64,000 nt of DNA from assembly GCA_029959085.1 (NCBI GenBank), contig JARWIR010000008.1, positions 8,432,001 to 8,496,000 on the forward strand, in the 5' to 3' direction. Made by a program: the position numbers and the translations under genes. Within the stretch, counting starts at the first letter, position 1; each line of letters begins with the position of its first letter. This document shows positions 22,102 to 31,937 of this stretch, in pieces. The notes beneath the pieces were generated by a model, which ran no database searches, was not told the origin of the DNA, and saw only the letters and a list, made by a program, of their open reading frames with translations. Source of the stretch: Nemophila menziesii (lineage: Eukaryota; Streptophyta; Magnoliopsida; Boraginales; Hydrophyllaceae).

Positions 22102-23418
22102 ATGACTAACAGAACCGGTGATTTCCGAAGAACTTCTCCTAGAAGGAAGACCACCATTGGTGGTTCTCAAGACCAAGCTATTGAGATTCCTGATTCGCGT
22201 CCTAAACGTAAGACTGATGACACTAAGCTTGACTCTAACAGAAAAGAAATCACAGGTCAAAAGAGAAGGTTGATTGATGAGATAGAAAGTGAGAAGGAAC
22301 CAGAAGAGGAAATTGAGAAGAACATTGAGAACGAAACTGAACAGGAGATTCCGGAAGCACCCGTTCAGAAACCTCCGCGTATGAAGATGTGGGCCCACAA
22401 GCCCAAGAGGGTTTACACTTGTTGGAATACTCAGGTTCGTGAAAGAATTGAATTTTTGAAATTTGGTGAGGAGACGAATTTTCCTAAGGGTATTATGAGT
22501 AGTGATTACAAGGAATATGCTGTGATATGTGCTAAGTTTGGTTGGAAAGAATTACAAGAAAGGAAGCTTGAGTTTATTCCTACTTTTGTGCGAGAATTTT
22601 ATGAAGGTTTAGCCACCTCCCGAGATGCAATTGATATTCGCAAAAAGGTAGTTCCTTTCTCTATTGAACGTCTTCGGAAATCCTTAAAATTACCCAACTT
22701 TTCTGGTACGTGCCCTTTCCAAGAAACTCTTAATGACCCTTCTTTCGATTTTGAATCCCTTTGGGGGACCGTGCTTGTTAATGGGACTAGCCCAATTCCT
22801 GAGGGAGAAAGATATCCTGGACAGTTTTACAGCAGTAGTTTGACACCTCGTGCTAAGGTTTGGTCTCGTTTCATAATACCCACTTTCTTTGGTATTAAAC
22901 ACACTTCCGAGTTGAAGAAAGAGCACATATTTGTTATTAAGTGTATTTTGGAGGAGAAACCATTTGATGTTGCTAAGATCATTTATGATACAATCATGGA
23001 GTTCGCGAAATCACCAATGAAACAACAAAATCTGAAGTTTCCTTGTACTATTACTCAGTTGTGTTTAGACGCAAAGATTCCGCGTAAGGACGCAGATATT
23101 GATACTGTTTCAGTTGGTGTGAGTATAGCTTTGAGCACAATCAAGAACATCCATGAAGAAGCAACACGAACTACAAGAAGTCCGAGAACTCCTCAATCAA
23201 AGAAAGTGAAAACTGTACCTGAGTTGGAAGCGAAGATTCAGGTGTTGGAAGAGAATCAGGAGAAGATGATTGCTACTTTGGGAAACGTTACAAAAGAATT
23301 GGACCTGCTTCGAAATTTAATCCTAGGCGTAAATACACTTCAAAACGCGATTTACGATGCTGTTACGCGAGATAAAGGTCCAGAACGCAACACCGATAAC
23401 CAGCCTCGCGCTGGTTAA
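22102..23418 (+). CDS. Element B second ORF (Athila ORF2), intact
   Basis: 438 codons from an ATG conserved in A. The N-terminus is basic and polar (residues 1-100, KRKTDDTK, acidic run EKEPEEEIEKN). The conserved central domain (about 130-330) includes FVREFYEGLATSRDAIDIRK and VVPFSIERLRKSL, the PF20167-like putative plant transposon domain. The C-terminus (about 365-420, LEAKIQVLEENQEKM) looks like a coiled coil, suggesting oligomer formation. No signal peptide or membrane segment is visible, which argues against an envelope-like role. Expression is unclear: there is no obvious separate promoter, but a polypurine-like motif sits just upstream. Function unknown. Confidence 0.88.
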   Translation: MTNRTGDFRRTSPRRKTTIGGSQDQAIEIPDSRPKRKTDDTKLDSNRKEITGQKRRLIDEIESEKEPEEEIEKNIENETEQEIPEAPVQKPPRMKMWAHKPKRVYTCWNTQVRERIEFLKFGEETNFPKGIMSSDYKEYAVICAKFGWKELQERKLEFIPTFVREFYEGLATSRDAIDIRKKVVPFSIERLRKSLKLPNFSGTCPFQETLNDPSFDFESLWGTVLVNGTSPIPEGERYPGQFYSSSLTPRAKVWSRFIIPTFFGIKHTSELKKEHIFVIKCILEEKPFDVAKIIYDTIMEFAKSPMKQQNLKFPCTITQLCLDAKIPRKDADIDTVSVGVSIALSTIKNIHEEATRTTRSPRTPQSKKVKTVPELEAKIQVLEENQEKMIATLGNVTKELDLLRNLILGVNTLQNAIYDAVTRDKGPERNTDNQPRAG

Positions 23419-24847
23419 GATACGTTTTCTAAACTTTCCTCTTAGTATAGATTAGTTTAAATGCTTTATTGAGTCTTTTCGAGTCGTGGGGACACGACTC
23501 ATTTTTGAGTTTGGGGTGGGGTTCGTTGCCTCATCCCAGTTTTTATGTGTTATTTGTTTTATTTTGCTTTCAATAAAAGAATTTTCGGAGTTGCGTTTGA
23601 CTGTAGAAATTTTTAAATATCCCTTTAAGCATACTCTTGATAAATCAATGATAGTAAATAGTGGACTTTAGGGATTGATATAAAACGCACTTACAACTGC
23701 ATGCGAACATAGGTAATTGATAGGAAAAATTAATGAACAATGCAAATGAAGTAAGCTTGTACTTAAGGAATATGTTTGGTGTGTAGAACGTGGAATCCTA
23801 ATTAGTAGAGAACCCACCTAGATATGAACTAAAGACAAGCTATGTACTTAGGAAAATGATAGGGGCAGTTCTTTGTTAGCCATTTGTGCCTTTTTAGCTT
23901 TCTATCCCTTGTATTAATGATTATCCGTCTTAGCCCACTTTGAGCCTTAGCCTTTTCTTTGTAGCCATGATATAAGCCATTATCCCTTAGATTATTAGGC
24001 ATGACCATATGACTCGCACTTGAATCACAATCCTGAGACATGTCTCGAGCTTGAGTTTGGGGTGGTGGGACCACTTATGGGAAATTAATTGGGTAGGGAT
24101 TGATGTGCTTTGTATTGTAGCACAATTGCAGATGATATATATTTGTAACCCTTTGCCAGGAATGAAGAAAAAATGAAAAAATTTGAAAAATCATACAGTA
24201 GGAACCGGGAACCCGGATTCATCAGAACCGGGAACCCGGTTTGCTTCTGTACAAAAAAACAGAAGAAAAAGAGAAAAGAAAAGAAAAAGAAAAATATGAA
24301 TGAATAAAACATCCGGCAAAATGGAATTTTCTGAAAATCATCTTGTTAATAGTGGGTAGACATGGGACGCTAAATTGTTGCGTATATGGGTGAGTGAGAA
24401 CATCTTTTTGAGCGTTAACTCAAGCTCGAGGACACTGTTGATGGTAAGTGAGGAGAGAGCCAAAAGCTCACTTCAAATTTACCAAATATACATCCACACC
24501 CGTCCTTAAGCCAATATTATAACCGTAAAGACCTCGTGATTCCTAAATGCATAGTGAATTTGTTATTCTGTTGATAGGGAATATACTAGGTGGAGCGTTC
24601 AAAGCGAGTTAGGATTAATGACCACCCTATAGCCATCATACAGAGATGAGTACAAGTGTAACCTTCAAGCATTGCGACTTTAATTTTATGATTGAGATTA
24701 TTTATGTTTGATGTTGCATGATTAGTGTATGTGTATATTAGTTTCTAGAGTTTGCTATATGAGATTTATTTTGAGAATTGCTTTAGGGTTTATTTGCTAG
24801 CTTCTATTGGTTTATACGCTTACTTCTACCCCTTTGTTTTGTTTTAC
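23419..24847 (+). other. Element B 3' non-coding region with conserved hairpins
   Basis: It holds a perfect stem with GGGA loop (23481-23500) followed by ttttgagtttggggtggg; a palindrome GAGACATGTCTC (24035-24046) followed by cttgagtttggggtggtggg (24050-24069); two aaccgggaacccgg words near 24200-24240; and a conserved block agtgagg...ctcact (24447-24472). The same blocks in the same order occur in A and C, so this 1.4-kb region is conserved without coding. Confidence 0.7.
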
Positions 24848-24882
24848 TTTGTCGGGACGACAAAGGTTTGAGTTGGGGGTCT
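24848..24882 (+). promoter_or_regulatory. Element B hairpin and polypurine tract
   Basis: A stem TTTGTCG/CGACAAA with GGA loop (24848-24864) is followed by tttgagttgggggtct (24867-24882), which abuts the 3' LTR. The purine run is the expected plus-strand primer. Confidence 0.8.
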
Positions 24883-25858
24883 TGATGTCTCCCTAATTGT
24901 TCTTATTTTCAACCCTTGGGAGACATCATTTTTGGTGTTTATTTAATTAATTTGATAGACTTTTGTACTAAATATTCAATAATCCGGAATTTCCTTTTTA
25001 TTTCTAGCATTTTTAATTTATTAAACTTTTGCGCGTAATATTGGTATTTTTAGTGTAAAGTTTACAGGTTTTAGATGTTAGCTAGGAGAGGAATCCGAGG
25101 AGAAAGTCAAAGATCGTGAATTAGAGTCAGGACTTGAAGATAAATCCCGAAGATATTATTTTTAGAGCTGAAAATTCATTTTCCAGGCCATAGATTGCTG
25201 ATTTCGAGGTGCTTAAGCGATGATTTAGCTGTTGACCTTTGAAGAGAAAACATTCCTTATCGAGTTACGAAACTTTAGCAACTGGAATGAGGTCAATCGG
25301 AGTCATAAAGCATCGGGAAAAGCCGTTTTAGTGAAGGTGTATCAGCAGTTACGGGATTTTGGGCTTAGAAAGTGGGCTTGGACATTTAATTAATATTCTA
25401 TTTTCTGGTCCAAGCCCTAAAACGAATTTATGCTTATAAAAGGAGGTCTGGACTTCTAGTTTTCACACAATTCACATTCCACAAGATTAAACACCAGAGA
25501 GAAGCAATAGAAGGAAGAAAGAAGAAGCTACAAGAGCTGGAGTGGGTCTATAGCTCCGTTCGTAGTCATTCCAATTCCGGATATTAGGTTCTTTTTATAT
25601 TTTAATTTTGTAAACAATATGAATTCCATTTCTTTTAATTTAGTTTTTAATTTTAATATGAGCTAAGCTTTTAATAGTGCTTGAGAATAAACAATGGGTG
25701 AATCTTAATTTTATGAAATAACGAATGTTGAATTTGGGTTTATATTAAATTAAATTAGATTGGGTTCATTACTCTTTTCGATAATTTGTGATTATTTACT
25801 GATTTTAGAGTCGCGGACTAAAATTAGGTATTAATATCTAAGCTATTCCACATATGTG
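24883..25858 (+). repeat. Element B 3' LTR, left part
   Basis: Matches the 5' LTR from its first base to catatgtg, where element C enters (ATGTG duplicated at 25854-25858 and 33443-33447). It keeps the 11-bp tip inverted repeat and the TATA box. Confidence 0.95.
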
Positions 25859-27356
25859 TGGTGTGGCCTAAGGTGTGATAAAATAATGATATAAATAAGT
25901 GCAAATACACACCCTAAACTAACACTGTACTGCAAGTATTACAGGACGTATGCAAGTTTTAATGATAAGAAGATTCGTTCCTCAGGGACTGACGAAAGTT
26001 AGAGAGAACTTATGCAAATTATCAAGTGCAGATATTAAAGATAGAAAAGATAATACGCAAGTAGAAAGAAGAGATAGATAAATATTTATTTGGTTTTTTC
26101 AATAAATAAACTAAACTAATAAAGTAAAAAAGACAGGAAATAAATAAAAGAAAAGAAAAGAAGATAGTATGAAAGTCTAGCTTGAGTTATTAGCATGCAA
26201 TCCCCACTAGTTTTGCCGTTCTAAACATGTAAGGGTAAATTATGTAGTATTTCCCTAATCGGTCCCAATATGCTATCGGTAGTTTAAAATAGGATTCACC
26301 TGTGTCAATAAGGCTTCCTAAGCAAACTTTTCCTGTAATTGGTAAAGAGTTACAAGACTCAACCATAGTGATTATCTAGCTAGGTTGGGTTGTCAGATCA
26401 AACCTAAAACTAAACGTTATGTGCTAAACATGCAATTAAACACCGTTGTCAATGGTGACCTAATTACTAGATGGTAATTCTAATGGCCGCGGTTCCGCAA
26501 GAACACAGAATATAAATCCAAACACATAAACAGAGAATAAAACTATAATTCAATTTAAAACATTAAGTTCCCAAATTAGATAGATGTCAATCAAAACTAG
26601 GGTTCATACATATATGCTAAAACTCAAACTAATAGAATTAGTTCATACAAAGAAGGGAAGAGAAAAGAGTTACACAATAAGAGGTTGAAGGAGACATAGT
26701 TGTTGCACAGCTCCTTCCAGACTTCTTCTCTTGTGTTGTAGCTTCCTCTTGGCCTTAAGGTCTGGCCAAGGATGATTTTAGAGTGTTAAGAGGCTGTATT
26801 TATAGGTTATAGGAAGACCTAATTCGTTTGGTGGAGATAACTTCAAGTAATGGACTCCTAGCCCAACTCAAATTCGTAAGGAAAACACTGCTGGACCGTT
26901 TTGAGTGTATCTTCTTCGTTATTGGTCGGATTTTGCTCTATAAGATACCAAAAGAATCGCAACAGAATTATCTAGGCCCTCTAGATGGAAATTACCAAAT
27001 TCGGCCTATTTCTTAGGTAAAAACACCAATCTTTGGACGTGTACTGCAGAATCCCATATTTAGGCAGCTTTTCCATCTTTTTAGCAATTGTTTCCTTATC
27101 TCCAATTTCCATGCAAATCTCTTTCCATAAGTTGTAGTCTTTGACTTGGACTCTAATTAATCTCCATAATTATCTTTAAAGCTTCACACTAAATAAACAA
27201 TTAAACCCAATATGCTCTAAAAATAATAATTCTACAAATCAAGACCCAAAATAGGAAAGTGCACTAAATTAAGCTAAGATCGACCTATAGACTAATAAAT
27301 AAGCCTAAAATGATGTCTCTGAAGTATATTATATTATCACAAATGAGGAGACATCA
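25859..27356 (-). repeat. Element C 3' LTR (minus strand)
   Basis: 1498 bp, nearly identical to 31938-33442. Differences seen: one base near 26495, one A-run length change near 26540, one base near 27055 and a missing 6-bp ttttcc-like repeat near 27072. Confidence 0.94.
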
Positions 27357-27392
27357 AGACCCCCAACTCAAAGTTGTATCGTCCCGATACAA
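27357..27392 (-). promoter_or_regulatory. Element C hairpin and polypurine tract
   Basis: On the minus strand, stem TTGTATCG/CGATACAA with GGA loop (27374-27392) precedes tttgagttgggggtct (27357-27372) next to the LTR. This is the same layout as in A. Confidence 0.8.
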
Positions 27393-28889
27393 TAAAAGTA
27401 AAGAACAGTAGGGTAGTCAAGAAGAAGAAGTAGGAGGAGAATAAGAACTGAACATAATGAATGATCCTAGAGCAAAATATCTAAAAAGTCTCATGTAGTA
27501 ATGTTTAAGAATTAATGCACAAATTTGCTTAATATACATGTAATCAACAATCCATAAATTCAAGTCCAGATTAATTTCGCAATGCCAGAAGGAGAGGATG
27601 ATAACTTAGTTCAGATTAATGGCTATAGGTTGTTCATAGGTCCCAAATACATCATCCAATGGTCCACTTACCTACTACCTAATACCTCAATTGTTTCTCC
27701 ATCTAGCAGTTAGAAATCCTAAGGTCTTGGTTATAACTTGGCTTAAGGACGGGTGTGGTATATTTGGATAATGAAAAGTGAGCTTTTGGCTCTCTCCTCA
27801 CTAGCCATCAACGAATCTCCCTAGAGCTTGAGTTTTCACTCGAAGATGTTCTCACTCAACCCAATTTATTGATGCTTTTGATGTGCATCCCCAATAACCT
27901 TAATTAAAACCTTTGATGATTTAAAATCCACTTTGCCGGTCCGAATATATATTCTTTTCATATCAATTTTTCTTTTTTGTATAGCTATGACTCTCTTTTT
28001 TGATGTTCGAGATATCACGCTATTTTTCATATATATATATATATATTCTCTCTTTTTAATGCCCTTGTTGGCAAATTTAGCTCGTAGCTTCTTTTCCATT
28101 CACTATTACCCCGGCAAAGGGTTACAATAATAACAATTTCATCATCAATAAAATCACAAAGATAATTCCCAAACCCAATGTTTCCTAATGATGAAACCCA
28201 CCACCCCAAACTCAAGCTCTAAAACGAGTTGTCTCAGGTTTTGCGATTCGAGTGCGGGTCATATAGATAAGTCCTAAAAACTAGGGTAAGGATTATAATG
28301 TGTTTCAATAAAGGCTTTAGAAAGGCTCAGAGGGGCTAATACGGATAAATAATATCAATCAAACAAAAGGGTGAGAAAGTATAAAGGCTTCAAGTGTTTT
28401 ATCATGAAAGAACTGCCTTATTCATTTTTCTAACTACCGGATTTCGTTACTTTTTCACTATTAGTTCATAGACAAGTGGGTTCTCAACTAATTATAAACC
28501 TCACGTTCTACACACCAAATAACTCTCCCTAAGTTTCAACATACTTCTTAACATTGCTCATTAACTTTTGTATCCTTTATTTCCTGTTTTCATACATGCA
28601 TCTAAACAAACTTATGACATCTTTCAAAAACATACTACTTACTATCATTAACTTAATGAAAGCATGCTCAATAGGTACATTCAAGATATTCTATGCCTTA
28701 ATTCATCCTAAAAAATTTAAATTTTATGCAAAAACAAAAAGGAAGATGAGGACAACGAATCCCCACCCCCAACTCAAAAATGAGCCGTGTCCCCACGACT
28801 CGAAAAAGACTCAAAAAAATAAAATTAAAAATTAGCATACATATTGCACATAAAGAAATGGTAGGGAAGAAAGAAAACATACTCTTCGA
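27393..28889 (-). other. Element C 3' non-coding region with conserved hairpins
   Basis: The 3' region of the element, read on the minus strand. Shared blocks are the GGGA-loop stem (28782-28801, one arm with a C for T change, giving a G-T pair), a ccccaaactcaagctc polypurine-like copy near 28203-28218, and the agtgag...ctcact block (27777-27802). No coding sequence is seen. Confidence 0.65.
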
Positions 28890-29455
28890 GGCTTTTACCT
28901 CGCCTTGACGATACTCGGATTAACTCTAGTGTATCTTCTTCACCCATCTTCTTATTCGCTTTTCGTTCAAGACACGTGATCATAATAGGATATTGCATTA
29001 TATAACGACATGGGAGAGATCGAAAATCCGTATCACCTCCTCATAGATCAACTATGCCACATCTTCCTCTTCTCCTCACAAAATACAATTCACAAACAAC
29101 CCAAGCATTCCAAATCTCCATGAACCTTCATGTATTCACCTTCAACTTCTTCTTCAAATACTTTCTTATAAGAAAAAGGTAGTTCCTTTAATCGTTACTT
29201 CGGAGAAGCTATCATGGCCATTGAAGCTTTCTCTTTTTCTTTTGGGTATAAGGTCTTTGATTTGTAGAGGCTGTGTTGTCATCTTCACTAAAGTTGGAAT
29301 CTTTTTGCTCATCAACAAAGCATGCTAACCTCTCTTCTCTTGACTTGTTTTACCCATTGAATTGGAACTAGGACTTTTCTCACTTGATTTCTTCTCAATT
29401 AGATCCAATACCTTGATTTCTTCATCTCCCTTTCAGTAGATAATGTTCATGTTCT
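28890..29455 (-). pseudogene. Element C ORF2 relic
   Basis: Read on the minus strand it starts after a polypurine-like ttttgagttgggggtc (about 29466-29481) and follows A's ORF2 in fragments: a lysine/serine-rich start, a KELPFSYKKVFEEEVEG-like piece, then the iydeevi-like segment and the end near 28890. Many stops and an internal deletion of the central domain make it non-coding. Confidence 0.65.
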
Positions 29456-29889
29456 CTTAATCATCTCAATTGACCCCCAACTCAAAACTTTAACCACTCT
29501 TGAAATTTGGAACTCTTGATTATTGGTTGTGCAAGCTTAATTTGGGATAGGAAAGGTGATTTGATGATGATTCTCTATGTGGGTAAGATGGATTCTTCAT
29601 GGATTGGTATGGATTTAAGAAATTGTAGGATGAATTTTTGAAATTTAAGCTTTTGATTCTTGGATTTAAGGTGTTTTGGTATGATATAGGTGGTTGAATC
29701 TTCCTTGTAATGATGTGGAGAATGAATTGGATGTGTTTTTATGGCGATTGGGTAGTGTTTTGATGATTGGTGAAGGTTTTTTTATGAGCTCTAATGGAGT
29801 TGGGAGAGTTTTGGAGAGAAGAACAAGGTTTAAGGTTTAATAAATTCGGAATAATATGCTTTTAGATCTTCATATAGCCTTGAAACCCT

Positions 29890-30280
29890 TATTTTCTCTC
29901 TCTGGCGGCTCGTGCGGACTACCCATGCGGACCATGGGGTGCACCGCGGGGTACACCGCGACATCTGATGCTCGAAATGTTTTGCTCACTGGTTAAAACC
30001 CGTGGTAGGACCCCGTGGTACGTGTTTCTGAGCTGCGGACCAGGGTCCGGTGTACCGGAAGGTACACCGCGGCTTCTGTAGCTAACTCCGTCAAAATACC
30101 CGTGGTACCCACCCCGTAGTACGCGTTTTTGGGGCGCGGACCATGGTGCGGTGTACCGGAGGGTAGTCCGCGGCAATTTTTCTGGTTTCTGGATCAAACC
30201 CGTAGTAGCAACCCGTGATACGGGTTTTTTACCACGCGGTGCACCGCGGCTGAGGTCCGGTGTACCGCACGTGGCAAAAA
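29890..30280 (-). repeat. GC-rich tandem repeat in element C
   Basis: Counterpart of 11130-11520 in element A, with the same CCGCGG and ggtacaccg words in diverged units. A minus-strand frame (30326-29919) is open through it and matches the forward frame in A. Confidence 0.75.
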
Positions 30281-30605
30281 CCTCCCCAACAGCTAGATCT
30301 CGAAAAGTTATGCAGTTTAGGCTCAAAAATCACCTGATTCCGATATCCGAGCGCAAAGATATGGCTTGCCGAAGTTTCTGTCCAAAAAATTTTGCTCGCT
30401 TCCCTAACTCGATTTCTCCAATACCTAATCATCAAAAACACTAATACCTTTCTCAAATATGCAATATCAACTAAAATTAACTAAGCTAAACATAAATAAA
30501 TAAATAAATAAAAACTAAAAATGTAAAAACATAAACGAAATTACGGGTTGTCTCCCGTATAGCACTTTTGTTTAACGTCTTTCAAAGTTAGACGTGTTAC
30601 CTCGA

Positions 30606-31751
30606 TTAAGGATGACGAAATTTCCACCCTTTGCCTTTAATTCCCACGAACAAGTCAGCTCGATTCTTTATAATCATGGATGGTACCATCCAAGATTTCG
30701 TGGGAAGGGGTGAATCTAGTGGTAACTCGATTTCAAGTGTAGCATTACACTCCTCTGGTAATCCATTCATCTCGAATCTTCGTTTGTTAGAAAGAATGTC
30801 CTTCATGAATTGACCGTATTTTGACATTCTTGTGAGAGATTCTACAAACGGAGTGCTGATCTTTAACTTGTTCATCATGTCAACGAACTTCTTGAATTCC
30901 AGGTCATTGTCCTTTCTGACACGTGAAGGGAATGGTGGAGGAGGACATGTATTGGTTACCACTGGGCTCTTTTTTTTTTCTGGTGTCTTCTCTTGGACAC
31001 GTTCTTGTTCAACTACCTCTTTGACCTTATCTTCTGTTGCTTCTTCCCCCCTCTGATCTGGAATAGGGACTGATTCTGGTTCTGGTCTTGGTGGAGATAG
31101 TTGTTTTCCACTTTCTAATTCAACTGCATGACAAACTTTGTTTTCTGGAGTACTAGTATCACTTCGGAGTTGCCTTTCTGCAAGGATTTGAGTTTTATTC
31201 ACCATTTGTGACACTCTCCGTAACCTCTCCATAAGCGCATTCTGCGAGTTTTGGGGTTCTTGTTGGCGACTCTCTATATTTTCAATTGTTTGCATCAGTC
31301 GAGCCAAACTTGAATTCAAACTCGAAGGTTGCTCCTGTATGGGTTGCTGCATTGAATAAGAAAGTGGTTCTTGATAAGCTTCATCATAAATCGGCGCTTC
31401 TTGATAGATAGGTTGTGGAGGATAATAAGCTTGTGGTCGTGGTCGATAATAATCATCATGATAATGGTTATTATGATGATTATTCTGTTGATCTCCGACC
31501 CAATTGTAACTCTGTGGGGGTTGATAGTCAGCGTAATTTCCTTGGGATTGATAATAACCATCATAATAATGGTCTTTTTGATAAGGCATGAAGGAAATTG
31601 AGGCTGGATTGTTCATGCAATGTCCCCACGAGTGATCTCTTGCTCCACAACTAGGACATGAAGGTGATGTATGTACTAGATTCCTCTGAGCTAGTTCTCG
31701 TAATTCCTCAAGTTGTCGGCTCAACTCCTTGAGCCTTAGAGATTCCATCAT
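30606..31751 (-). CDS. gag: Element C truncated Gag (zinc knuckle half)
   Basis: An open frame of 381 codons starting MMESLRLKELSRQLEELREL. It lacks the N-terminal retrotransposon gag domain of A and B. It keeps a good CCHC knuckle CPSCGARDHSWGHC (about residues 33-46), a Q/Y/P-rich stretch, and the region before the protease ([20 protein letters not shown], about 270-290), which aligns with B's [20 protein letters not shown]. It ends where the protease would begin, with a short unrelated tail. The product could bind nucleic acid but could not form a normal capsid. The frame may remain open only because the element is young. Confidence 0.75.
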   Translation of the reverse strand: MMESLRLKELSRQLEELRELAQRNLVHTSPSCPSCGARDHSWGHCMNNPASISFMPYQKDHYYDGYYQSQGNYADYQPPQSYNWVGDQQNNHHNNHYHDDYYRPRPQAYYPPQPIYQEAPIYDEAYQEPLSYSMQQPIQEQPSSLNSSLARLMQTIENIESRQQEPQNSQNALMERLRRVSQMVNKTQILAERQLRSDTSTPENKVCHAVELESGKQLSPPRPEPESVPIPDQRGEEATEDKVKEVVEQERVQEKTPEKKKSPVVTNTCPPPPFPSRVRKDNDLEFKKFVDMMNKLKISTPFVESLTRMSKYGQFMKDILSNKRRFEMNGLPEECNATLEIELPLDSPLPTKSWMVPSMIIKNRADLFVGIKGKGWKFRHP

Positions 31752-31913
31752 GTATTAGCTTCTTCAGGATCTAATAATACGAAACCTTTATCTCCTATAT
31801 AATCTGCTCTCGCCTAAAAAAAAATCTGTAAAACAAAAACTAAAAAGAAAAGCGTAAAATAGAACTAACTAAAATAAAAGCACAAGAAAATTGCACAAGG
31901 ACTAACGATGTAG

Positions 31914-31931
31914 TCCCCGGCAGCGGCGCCA
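31914..31931 (-). promoter_or_regulatory. Element C primer binding site
   Basis: The same tRNA-Asp type 18-base site as in A and B, on the minus strand next to the right-hand LTR. Confidence 0.85.
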
Positions 31932-31937
31932 AAAACT

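Noticed and set aside
22102..23418. ORF2 of element B as a viral-type envelope gene
   Set aside because: No signal peptide or membrane segment is visible; only the position downstream of pol suggests it.
26828..27016. 62-codon frame repeated identically at 32908
   Set aside because: It lies in both LTRs of element C, so the duplication is the LTR pair and not a conserved gene.
31316..31564. Minus-strand isoleucine-rich frame
   Set aside because: Shadow of the Gag frame of element C in a Q/Y/N-rich part.
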